Shown here: one piece after another, positions 1-6,960 of the stretch | Numbering within the stretch: position 1 is the stretch's first letter | How the letters are laid out: each line of letters begins with the position of its first letter | Source of the DNA: Puniceicoccales bacterium | GTDB lineage: Bacteria; Verrucomicrobiota; Verrucomicrobiia; Opitutales; UBA953 | Reading direction: 5' to 3' | NCBI GenBank assembly: GCA_031279675.1 | Contig: JAITIB010000106.1 | Coordinates: 1-10,329, forward strand | Length of the DNA: 10,329 nucleotides | Translations under genes and position numbers: made by a program | The notes under the pieces: generated by a model | Told to the model about the DNA's origin: nothing | What the model saw: only the letters and a program-made list of their open reading frames with translations | Databases searched by the model: none

Positions 1-23
1 GCGGGTATCGCCCCCTTTCCCCG

Positions 24-92
<69 letters not shown>

Positions 93-110
93 CATTTTGG
101 GGAAATTATT

Positions 111-146
111 GCGCGCAGACACCACGAAATCGCGGTGTCTGTGCGC
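111..146. repeat. Strong hairpin upstream of PEP-CTERM gene
   Basis: GCGCGCAGACACC (111-123) pairs with GGTGTCTGTGCGC (134-146). This is a 13-bp stem with one G-T wobble and a 10-base loop. No run of T follows directly, so it does not look like an intrinsic terminator. It may be a 5'-leader structure of the gene starting at 231, a protein-binding palindrome, or a dispersed palindromic repeat. A seven-T run sits further down at 194-200. I see no convincing sigma-70 promoter; TACTAT at 210-215 is a weak -10 candidate without a good -35. Confidence 0.6.
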
Positions 147-230
147 GGTTCATGTTTCGCGGAACCATCCCCTGAGGTGGCGTCGGACATCCCTTTTTTT
201 CGTTAATAATACTATCCGAAAACAAACCAT

Positions 231-1274
231 ATGAATACAATCCAAAACAAACTGAGTAAAACCCTTCTCGCGGGCGCGTCCATCGCGCTTCTGGGAGCCG
301 CAACCCCTGCTTACGCGCAAAGCGTGTCCCTGCTCGACATTGAGTCGGTACATGTTCCCAATGATGGATATGCCAACGTTGGCTACGCTTACTACGTCTC
401 AAAATACGAGGTGACAAACGCCCAATACGCAGTGTTCCTCAACGCAGTGGCAAGCGACAAGGCATTGCCCGTCAATTTCTTGTGGGACAGCAGTCAAGAC
501 ATAACCCAGAACGACCAAGGGACGACTTGGTCGTATGTGGCAACACCAGGAAAGGAAAACTTTCCAGTGCGTTATGTTTCATTACTAGATGCAAAGCGTT
601 TTTGCAACTGGCTGACAAGTTTCAAGAATAATGGGCCGCTTCTGACGGAAACCGGAACCTATGCCCTCATTCCTTATCAGGCCAGTTATACTGGCTATAA
701 CGACGACAAGACCACACCTGTGGCACGCGCTCCAAGGCTGGATTCAGCATGGCAAACTGGCGGAGTTGCATTATTAACGGTAACGGAGTGGGAAAAGGCC
801 GCGTACTTTGACCCGAATAAGGGAGGCGGCCCGGGCTTTTGGAATTATGCGACAACGGCGGCGCTCAAGGTGGGCAATCCGACTGCTTTGGATCTGCCAA
901 GCACGGACTTGGCAAATTACGATAATTTTTACGGATCAACGACAGCTGTGGATCTTTTCGAACAATTTGCATCAGCCTACGGTGTGGTTGACATGAATGG
1001 CAATGTGTTTGAGTGGACGGATATATTCCGGTCCGATGGGACTGACAACCACTTTGTCTATGGTGGTAATTTTAGTTCGGTTGCCAGTATTCTCGGGAAA
1101 GGCAAGCAGCAGTACACTAAATTCTATGAAAGGAGTATTAGTAACGGGATTCGTGTTGCCAGTCGTGATGCATTGCCGACGGTTTTTCCTGTTCCGGAGC
1201 CGTCAACGTATGCGTTGATTGGAGGGGTGGGTGCGGTGGCGTTGGCTGTGTTGAGGCGCCGCCGGAGGGACTGA
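231..1274 (+). CDS. Secreted SUMF1-like protein with PEP-CTERM sorting signal
   Basis: 347 residues. An N-terminal signal peptide (about 1-30, ending in an AYA-like cleavage site) is followed by a formylglycine-generating-enzyme/SUMF1-type domain (about 45-312). Landmarks are PVRYVSLLDAKRFCNWL (112-128), TVTEWEKAAYF (183-193), GVVDMNGNVFEW (251-262), a GGNF turn near 278 and GIRVAS (306-311). The tail is a classic PEP-CTERM signal: VPEPST at 321-326, a hydrophobic helix (about 327-341) and RRRRRD. PEP-CTERM proteins are known to be processed by exosortases and sent to the surface or extracellular matrix. The cysteine pair that oxygen-dependent FGEs use for catalysis is absent; the only cysteine is C125. 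A structural or binding role is therefore more likely than sulfatase activation. No Shine-Dalgarno is seen before ATG 231. Hand-counted G+C is 40-48% in two 60-base stretches, against about 72% in a stretch of the 1007-residue gene, which fits recent acquisition or different selection. Confidence 0.9.
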   Translation: MNTIQNKLSKTLLAGASIALLGAATPAYAQSVSLLDIESVHVPNDGYANVGYAYYVSKYEVTNAQYAVFLNAVASDKALPVNFLWDSSQDITQNDQGTTWSYVATPGKENFPVRYVSLLDAKRFCNWLTSFKNNGPLLTETGTYALIPYQASYTGYNDDKTTPVARAPRLDSAWQTGGVALLTVTEWEKAAYFDPNKGGGPGFWNYATTAALKVGNPTALDLPSTDLANYDNFYGSTTAVDLFEQFASAYGVVDMNGNVFEWTDIFRSDGTDNHFVYGGNFSSVASILGKGKQQYTKFYERSISNGIRVASRDALPTVFPVPEPSTYALIGGVGAVALAVLRRRRRD

Positions 1275-1301
1275 TTTTTTTCTGCGTATGTTGTTAATGT
1301 C

Positions 1302-1340
1302 AGGGGCACGGGTTGATTCAATCCGTGCCTTTGTTTTTTT
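1302..1340 (+). terminator. Intrinsic terminator of the PEP-CTERM gene
   Basis: GGCACGG (1305-1311) pairs with CCGTGCC (1323-1329). The stem continues inward through a G-T wobble, two T-A pairs and G-C (1312-1315 with 1319-1322), closing on a 3-base loop. It is followed by TTTGTTTTTTT (1330-1340). The hairpin starts 27 bases after the TGA at 1272-1274. This is the clearest regulatory signal in the window. It should isolate the PEP-CTERM gene from what follows. Confidence 0.9.
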
Positions 1341-1757
1341 CAGGTTGCGGCTGTCTTGCCCAAAAAGTCTTGGGCGGTGCCGAGGAAAGAGCTTGCGGGC
1401 GTGGTGAATGATTCCAAGCGCTTGTCGCCCGGGGCGCGGGAGGAGATCCATGCGTTGCTTGGTGTGTGGGAGGAGGCGGGTGCGGTGAGGGCGGCGCAGG
1501 CGAATGTGCTTGAGATTGACGCCTTCAACATTCTTGGTGCGACGCGCCTTGCGATGCAGCGTTGTTTGCAGGCGTTGTCAGCGGGAGCCGGGGGCGGGGT
1601 TTTTTTGGTGGCGACGGCGGGTGTGGACACTCCGTTGTTTTGCGATGACGGGGGGAGGTGGGCATGCCTTTTCGTAGGTGCGCGCCACCTGCGTGTCATG
1701 GATGAGCCTGAGGCGCCCCGTCGTCGCGAGTCGTTCGCAGAGAAGCGAGGGGGTTAA
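1341..1757 (+). pseudogene. rnhB: Ribonuclease HII remnant lacking catalytic residues
   Basis: RNase HII removes RNA from RNA-DNA hybrids and misinserted ribonucleotides from DNA. Numbered from a TTG at 1356, the frame holds AGVVNDSKRLSP (14-25) and EIDAFNILGATRLAMQRCLQAL (53-74), which match the family signatures AG-NDSKKLS and EID-NIL-AT-LAM. Codons before the TTG read QVAAVLP, resembling the end of the family's GPVVAAAVILP strand. The preceding first strand with the DE-GRG catalytic pair is missing; the intrinsic terminator stands in its place. Downstream similarity fades: LVATAG (84-89) sits where LIDGN is expected and VGAR (107-110) where KGDS is expected, so the other two catalytic aspartates are also gone. 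The AASILAKVTRD helix is absent. RRRESFAEKR near the end faintly recalls the family's HRRSF tail. There is no ATG start. I read it as a decayed gene; a repurposed inactive homologue is possible. Its TAA shares the sequence TTAA with the stop of the opposing gene. Confidence 0.75.
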
Positions 1758-2239
1758 TTCGCGAGCAAGATGGCAATCAGCAGAAGGCCGATGAGGGTGA
1801 ATGCGGTTCCGAGAATATACTGGAGGCGGGCGGGCTCATGGGCGCCTTGCGCATGAAGGTGTGTGGCGATCCAGAATGCGGGCAGTGTTGCGAGAATGGG
1901 CAGCACAACTGTCGCCCCGCAAAGAATGTATCCGGTCAAAATCAAACGGTCCAATTGCTCTGTGTTGGCGGGGGCCTCCGGTGCGGGCGTGTTCGGGGGC
2001 GGGGAGGGGGGAGACAGGAGATTGGGCGGGGGCGGCGTTTTGGCTGCGGGGGCGGGGAAGAGGTATTCGGAGAGGCTTTGCCAGCGTCCGTTGTTGTCGA
2101 TGCGGTGCATGAGTCCGATTTCGCCCTTTGCCAGGAGTTCCTTGATTTCAAGCTCGGTGTAGGGGCCGATAGTGACGCCTTTCCATTGGAGGTGGTGCCG
2201 GGGCGCGGCAGGTTGAGGGTGCTGGGGAGGGCTGGGCAT
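1754..2239 (-). CDS. GYF_2-domain protein with two C-terminal membrane helices
   Basis: 161 residues. Residues 19-60 form a GYF_2-like domain (WKGVTIGPYTELEIKELL, then GRWQSLSEYL), a small fold found in bacterial membrane proteins and thought to bind proline-rich or other peptide partners. A proline-rich linker follows (about 62-91), then two hydrophobic segments (about 99-127 and 141-160) ending in ILLAN at the membrane edge. The GYF_2 domain is probably cytoplasmic with the helices forming a hairpin, but topology is inferred. The start ATG is one base after the TGA of the 1007-residue gene (TGAAATG), so translation is probably coupled and the two products may work together. It is the last gene of the minus-strand run. 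No T-rich terminator is seen after its TAA, which overlaps the stop of the RNase HII remnant. Confidence 0.85.
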   Translation of the reverse strand: MPSPPQHPQPAAPRHHLQWKGVTIGPYTELEIKELLAKGEIGLMHRIDNNGRWQSLSEYLFPAPAAKTPPPPNLLSPPSPPPNTPAPEAPANTEQLDRLILTGYILCGATVVLPILATLPAFWIATHLHAQGAHEPARLQYILGTAFTLIGLLLIAILLAN

Positions 2240-2240
2240 T

Positions 2241-5200
2241 TCAGGGGTGGGCCGGGGTGGGGTCGGCGCGGAAAATGTGCTGCTGCCAGCCTTCGGGCGG
2301 GATCGGTGGCGAGGGCGTGAGGGTGGCGGCAGCTGCGTCGGGGAGAATGTTTAGCATATACACGGGGGAATAGGGCTGGAGGCGGGCGGGGGGCAGGTGT
2401 GGCGCGATGCCTTCGCCGGAGGCGGCGAGGGGGTGAAGGGTGAGTTGGCCGTCGGGGGCAAGGATGGCGAGGGCGTGGCTGGCTGCGGGAAGGGGATGGT
2501 GAAGCTTGAGTTTTTTTTCACTGTCAATGTGTCCGGCATAAATGAAACCGGGGGTGGCGAGGCGGCGGAAAAGGCGCAGTGTGGAGTGGGCCTCGGCAAG
2601 ATAGGCGGGGCGGGGATGTTCGTAGTGTTGGCTGAGGGCGGGAATGGTGTCGCGCCAGCGTTCGGGCTCGAGCCAGTCGTTGGGGGTGAGGTTGCCGTGG
2701 GTGAGCTCGTTGAGACGGGTGGCGTCGCGCTGGGCGGCAGGGCTGAGGGAGAGGCCCCAGGCGTGAGGGCGCGTGGCGATGATCTTGAATATTTCCTGTT
2801 GGAGGTAGGCGCGAAAAAGGGGGGAGAGGCGGGGTGCGGCGTGGATGCGTTCGAGGGTGCCGAGGAGGGGCTCGGTGATGCGCCCGGCGGAAACGTCGTA
2901 GAAGCGGGCAAACTGGGGGAGAAAGATGCTCTCGGGGGTGGGCGCGCCGTCGGCAAGGGTTTCGCCCCGCCCGATGGTATTGGGGCCAAATTGGCGGAAG
3001 CTATAGGTGCGCCGTTCGGTGGCGCCGTCGGGTTTGAGGACGTCGGCAGTCTGGCGGAGTTCATACCCGTTGCCGATGGGGAGGCGTTCCTGGAGCACGG
3101 GGCCGATGGTGTAAACCGGCGTCTCGGGCGTCTCGGCAGAGGCAGGAAAGGTGCGCAGGACGTAACGGTGAAGCTTGGCGTGCGCCTTGTTCAGGGCGAG
3201 CCGGGTGGCGTCGCTCGCCTCGCCTGGCTGGGTGTCGGAGGGGAGAAAGGGTTGGGGAAGGTCGGGCGAAAGGGCGAGCGCGGTCTGCCAAAGCTCATAA
3301 GCCTCCGGGGTGAGAAGGGCGCGCGGGGGATTTTGCAAATGGGCAGTGGCCGCAAGGACGGACTTTGCCAGCGCGGTGGCATCGGCGTTGAGTATGGCGA
3401 GGTGCGCGTCAAGCGTCCGGGCGGTGGCAAGGGCGGCGTTGGTGCGCGTGGTCTGCTGGTGACGGGAAAGGGCGGTGTGCGCCTCGCCAAGGAGCGCTTT
3501 CCAACGCTCCACCTCGGAGGCGGGGAGGAGGGCTTGGAGGGGCGGATGGGAAAGGGCGGGGGCTTGCCCAAGCTCGGCAATGAAAGCTTCGAGCGTCCGG
3601 GCGCGCACATCGGGCGCAAGCGTTGCCTGGGTCATGGTGGCGTGCCGGGATTTGAACTGTTCAAAGAGGCGCAGCGCGGGGGGAAGACTCTCGGCGGCAA
3701 GTTTTTTATGGATCGCCTCAAGCCGCGCGCGGGCATGATCAAGGCCGGGTTGGAGCGCGCCGCGTGTGTCGGGAAGATTCGTGGAGAGGCCCGCCACGTC
3801 GTGGCGCAATTTCTCGAAAGCGGATTGCGCGACGTAAAGCTGCTCGGGCGTCGTGGCATCGACGGGAAGAACGGCGAGCGTGGAGGCCTCGGCAAGCATG
3901 GCGTCGAGCTGGCGGCGATGGGCGGATACCCATTGGACAAATGCGTCGCGGGCGGCGGCATAATCGGGATTTTTTTCCCAACCGGTCGGGAAGTAGGCAA
4001 TGGAGGCGGAATACACCTCGGCCTCGTGAAAATGCCTCTCGGCAGAGGAAAAATCCCTCATGCGCCGGACGGCTGCGGCGCACCGGGCATTGTCCTCGTA
4101 GGTCGTCCACGCGCTGTAGGCACCCAATGCGCCGGCAAGAAGCACGCCGGCAAACGCAGTGGCGTAGGAAAAACCGCGCCGTTGAAGCCGGGCGCCAAGA
4201 GTGCGGCACAGTTTCCGGGCGGAGGCAACAAGGGCGGCATCCACGGTGGCATCGGTAACGCCCTCGGGCGCGACAAGAGGCTCGGCGCTGGCAAGCGCAC
4301 CCTGAAGCCGGTGAAAATTTTTCCTGAGCTGCGCTCCATGCGCATGAGTCGCGGCGTCAACGGCTCCGGTGAGCGCCTGCGTCGCCTGACGCACGGACTC
4401 TTTGCGGGCCTGGCGGAGCGAGTCCTCATGCTGGCAACGGGCGGCCCACGACTCAATATCGGCAAGCTGTGAAGCGGCTGCCCCGTCAAGCACGAGGCAA
4501 TGGTGATGCTCCAACATGCGGCAACGCCCGATAAAGGGAACCGCGGCACGCCAGTCCCCGGCGGCACGGCACGCGGCGGCATCGCGAAGCAATGCCGCGA
4601 CATCGTCATACGCCAGGGCGCGCTCATTCGCCTCGCGACGCTCGCACGCGCGCCGGAGCGCGGGGGAGGCGGAAAACGCGGGCAGGCGGAGCCCGGACAG
4701 CTTGTCGGCAAGGGCAAACGCAGCGGAGTCGTCCCCCGCGTCAAGGAGCGCGTCGAGGTGGCGCAAATGGATGTCGCGCACCTTTTCAACAAGGCGCGAA
4801 AGCTCCCCGCGCGCATTGATGTCGTTGGGGTTGACACGGATGATGGACGTGAGGACGGCAAGCGCGCGCAACTCATCGCGCTCGCGAATGGCCTGCCGGT
4901 AATCGCGGTAAAAGGGATGCGACTCACTGATCTGGAGCCCGTAAAGACTGTTGGCGAGGTCAACCTGATGCTGATCCAGAGGCGGCGCCCACGGAACATT
5001 GCGCTCGCGGCAAAACTCCCGCCATTGGGGGGACTCCGCGAACACAAGCTGCGCAATCGAGTCAAGCAATGGAGGCGAGGTCTCGGCAACCTGCAACGCC
5101 GCATAATCGTTGCCCGAACGGATCAGGGCGACGCACTGCTCAAGACGTTCACGGAGGCGCGCCATCAGCTCAGCATATTCCTGGGCAAGATTCTGCATCT

Positions 5201-5264
5201 CAAAATGACTGCTCTCCCCTTTGAGAACAGTCTTTATACGGCTGACGAGCTTGTCCGGTGGCAT
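2241..5264 (-). CDS. Large one-pass membrane protein of unknown function
   Basis: 1007 residues in one uninterrupted frame. The N-terminal part (1-363) is rich in alanine, arginine and leucine, probably all helical, with repeat-like helical pairs (for example around 130-190 and 220-255) but no recognised catalytic motif. A single hydrophobic helix lies at about 365-385, preceded by LCRTLGARLQRRG. Under the positive-inside rule the N-terminal part would be cytoplasmic and the 620-residue C-terminal part periplasmic. The C-terminal part starts with a long helical stretch (about 390-700) and ends in a mixed region with aromatic and proline-rich segments. I do not recognise a family. ATG at 5262-5264 is the only ATG after an in-frame stop at 5283-5285. 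It sits 59 bases after the M23 gene and is followed after one base by the GYF_2 gene, so it probably belongs to the same transcript. Long open frames on the opposite strand are G+C shadows. Confidence 0.85.
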   Translation of the reverse strand: MPPDKLVSRIKTVLKGESSHFEMQNLAQEYAELMARLRERLEQCVALIRSGNDYAALQVAETSPPLLDSIAQLVFAESPQWREFCRERNVPWAPPLDQHQVDLANSLYGLQISESHPFYRDYRQAIRERDELRALAVLTSIIRVNPNDINARGELSRLVEKVRDIHLRHLDALLDAGDDSAAFALADKLSGLRLPAFSASPALRRACERREANERALAYDDVAALLRDAAACRAAGDWRAAVPFIGRCRMLEHHHCLVLDGAAASQLADIESWAARCQHEDSLRQARKESVRQATQALTGAVDAATHAHGAQLRKNFHRLQGALASAEPLVAPEGVTDATVDAALVASARKLCRTLGARLQRRGFSYATAFAGVLLAGALGAYSAWTTYEDNARCAAAVRRMRDFSSAERHFHEAEVYSASIAYFPTGWEKNPDYAAARDAFVQWVSAHRRQLDAMLAEASTLAVLPVDATTPEQLYVAQSAFEKLRHDVAGLSTNLPDTRGALQPGLDHARARLEAIHKKLAAESLPPALRLFEQFKSRHATMTQATLAPDVRARTLEAFIAELGQAPALSHPPLQALLPASEVERWKALLGEAHTALSRHQQTTRTNAALATARTLDAHLAILNADATALAKSVLAATAHLQNPPRALLTPEAYELWQTALALSPDLPQPFLPSDTQPGEASDATRLALNKAHAKLHRYVLRTFPASAETPETPVYTIGPVLQERLPIGNGYELRQTADVLKPDGATERRTYSFRQFGPNTIGRGETLADGAPTPESIFLPQFARFYDVSAGRITEPLLGTLERIHAAPRLSPLFRAYLQQEIFKIIATRPHAWGLSLSPAAQRDATRLNELTHGNLTPNDWLEPERWRDTIPALSQHYEHPRPAYLAEAHSTLRLFRRLATPGFIYAGHIDSEKKLKLHHPLPAASHALAILAPDGQLTLHPLAASGEGIAPHLPPARLQPYSPVYMLNILPDAAAATLTPSPPIPPEGWQQHIFRADPTPAHP

Positions 5265-5323
5265 GGCCCGCAGGGAAACAGCTCAACCCGGGAGCGCCAG
5301 CCAAAAAAACGCCGAGAGCGCGA

Positions 5324-6370
5324 TTACCAGTCAAAGAGAATGGCGAGCGCGTTAATCAACGTCGTCCCCGCCACCAGGGAGCCATTCCGGCGCTGCACAA
5401 GCAACCCGCGCGCCCGCGCCTGACGCTGAAGCCCCTTGTCGTCAACAACCCCCAAGCGCAACGAACGCATCCCCGTGCCCCCACCCGGCGCCACCTCAAG
5501 CGGCGTCCAGCGCACCGGCATCCCGTGCCACGCAAACTCAATCTTCCACCCCTCCACAACCCCCGGCAACGGAGCCGCCAGCAATGCCGGATTTTCACGG
5601 ACAAAGGCGGGGATTTGCCGCGTCGCCACATGCGCCACCACAGCCACCCGCTCCCGACGGACATGCGAAAGCAGGGCCGGCGCACGGCGCGTGGACAACC
5701 CCTCCCGCAAAAAAGGCAGCGGATCCAGCCCGACGAGATTCAACCCGTTCCAACTCCCCTGACGATTGGGCACGGTGAACTCGCGCTGGCGCGCATACCA
5801 CCGTTCAAATGTGCCCGCAAGCCGCAGCCCGATCTCAAAATGCAAATGCGCGCGCTCCTTTGGAAATCCCCGCGCCCCATCAGAACGCCCCATGACGCCA
5901 AGCACACTCCCGGCATTGACAACAACCCCGGGCTTCAGCCCGGGCGCCACTGTGCTCAGGTGCGCGTAAAGGGTGTAAAACCGCAACCCCGCCTCGGTGT
6001 GCCAGACCACAACGTGGCGCCCGTATGCCCCGTTGGACACAGGGGCCACGTGCGCCACAACACCGCCGAGCACCGCGCAAACCGCATCAGTGGCCTCACC
6101 CCGCCGGTCGCGCGCGACAGCGCGAATGTCCAGCCCCTCATGAAACTTCCCACCCCCGTTGCGAGCCGTCCCAAAAAGCCCCGTGGCGGGATTTCCGGAC
6201 GCGGACGCCTGCACAAAATCTTCCCACGCCGTCCCCGCCTTGACAGGCAACGGCGTCGGCCAGGCAAACTGCCGCGAATCAGGCGCGCCCGACGCCACCG
6301 CCGACACCCCAAGCAACACGCCCAACACCACCGCCACCCGGCAAACGCCGCCCTCGATACCACGCTTCAT
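5324..6370 (-). CDS. Secreted M23-family (LytM-type) zinc peptidase
   Basis: 348 residues. The signal peptide covers about 1-29 (hydrophobic core VAVVLGVLLGVSAVASG). The M23/LytM domain lies at about 60-185, with all expected ligands visible: H77 and D81 in HEGLDI, H137 in LYAHLS, and H175 and H177 in HLHFEI. By analogy with LytM, H77, D81 and H177 would bind zinc while H137 and H175 assist catalysis. Such enzymes cut peptide cross-links of peptidoglycan, or when inactive activate amidases; this one appears intact. A C-terminal extension of about 155 residues (GSWNGLNLVGLDPLPFLREG onward) is not typical of the minimal domain and may bind substrate or a partner. Its ATG is one base after the lipoprotein stop (TGACATG), which indicates coupling. 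No Shine-Dalgarno is seen. Confidence 0.92.
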   Translation of the reverse strand: MKRGIEGGVCRVAVVLGVLLGVSAVASGAPDSRQFAWPTPLPVKAGTAWEDFVQASASGNPATGLFGTARNGGGKFHEGLDIRAVARDRRGEATDAVCAVLGGVVAHVAPVSNGAYGRHVVVWHTEAGLRFYTLYAHLSTVAPGLKPGVVVNAGSVLGVMGRSDGARGFPKERAHLHFEIGLRLAGTFERWYARQREFTVPNRQGSWNGLNLVGLDPLPFLREGLSTRRAPALLSHVRRERVAVVAHVATRQIPAFVRENPALLAAPLPGVVEGWKIEFAWHGMPVRWTPLEVAPGGGTGMRSLRLGVVDDKGLQRQARARGLLVQRRNGSLVAGTTLINALAILFDW

Positions 6371-6371
6371 G

Positions 6372-6941
6372 TCACGACGGGTTTTTGCGCAGGGTGAGGA
6401 TGGAGGCGTTCAAATCCAACGCGAGCTTGCGCAACTTCAGGGCAAAATCCTCCGGTCCCGTGCTCGGGAGCTCCACGTAAAAATAAAAATTGCCGTCGCG
6501 CACCGGCCCATGAATCGGGTGCAAGCCCACATAACGCTCGTTTATTGAAAGAAACAGGCGCGAACCCGGCGCCACGAGCGTGTGCTGAAACAACTTGCGC
6601 GCCGCATTCTCGCTCATCTGAACAAGCAGCGCGGGGGTGCGCTCCCCAACAGGGCCAATCTCAACCGCATGGACCGCCATGAAGTCCCGAATCGTGACCT
6701 CGGGCTTCTTGAAACAATGGTAACGCAACCCGCTGACAGGCATGACAACCTCGTCCCGCCACAACGCCGACGCCGTGGAGGGAGCCTCATAAAACACCAC
6801 CGCAACATAATCGGGCTTCGCAGTCGGCGTGCAGGCACCAAAAAAAATGGCGGAAAACACAACAGGCATCACTGCGAAAAACCAGCGCGACGAAACGCGC
6901 GCAACGGAAACGACGGAAAGAAACAACGGTGTTTTTTTCAT
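6372..6941 (-). CDS. Putative lipoprotein with SecD-P1-like domain
   Basis: 189 residues. A long N-terminal region with a hydrophobic stretch (about 20-36) ends in FFGAC, a plausible though non-ideal lipobox with the modified cysteine at C37. If so, the protein is anchored to a membrane. The mature part (about 44-170) resembles the P1-head region of SecD/SecDF: a strand with VVFYEAP, a VTIRDFMAVHAVEIG segment, then ALLVQMSENAARKLFQHT, then SRLFLSINERYVGLHPIHGPVRDG. This matches the SecD pattern of an AA-KF--LT helix, a G-RLAIVLDG strand and a P-I element. No SecD membrane helices are present, so it is not a translocase subunit. A free-standing periplasmic domain acting as chaperone or partner protein is possible. 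It is followed after one base by the M23 peptidase gene, and its start lies 19 bases after the upstream gene. Confidence 0.75.
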   Translation of the reverse strand: MKKTPLFLSVVSVARVSSRWFFAVMPVVFSAIFFGACTPTAKPDYVAVVFYEAPSTASALWRDEVVMPVSGLRYHCFKKPEVTIRDFMAVHAVEIGPVGERTPALLVQMSENAARKLFQHTLVAPGSRLFLSINERYVGLHPIHGPVRDGNFYFYVELPSTGPEDFALKLRKLALDLNASILTLRKNPS

Positions 6942-6960
6942 GGGGAAAACATTCTCTCAC

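Noticed and set aside
1674..1692. Hairpin AGGTG/CACCT with a 5-base loop near the end of the RNase HII remnant.
   Set aside because: No T-tract follows on either strand, so it is not an intrinsic terminator; it lies in coding-derived sequence and may be chance.
1340..1699. A 119-codon minus-strand frame opposite the RNase HII remnant.
   Set aside because: Low-complexity composition and no recognisable motif; the plus frame carries RNase HII signatures.
2397..4472. A 691-codon open frame on the plus strand opposite the 1007-residue gene.
   Set aside because: Its translation is dominated by Gly, Arg, Lys and Val in the pattern expected from the complement of a high-G+C gene. The minus-strand frame is longer, has a membrane helix and fits the operon spacing.
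5258..6397. A 379-codon plus-strand frame over the M23 gene.
   Set aside because: The product is rich in Pro, Arg and His with no domain, while the opposite strand encodes an intact M23 peptidase with signal peptide.
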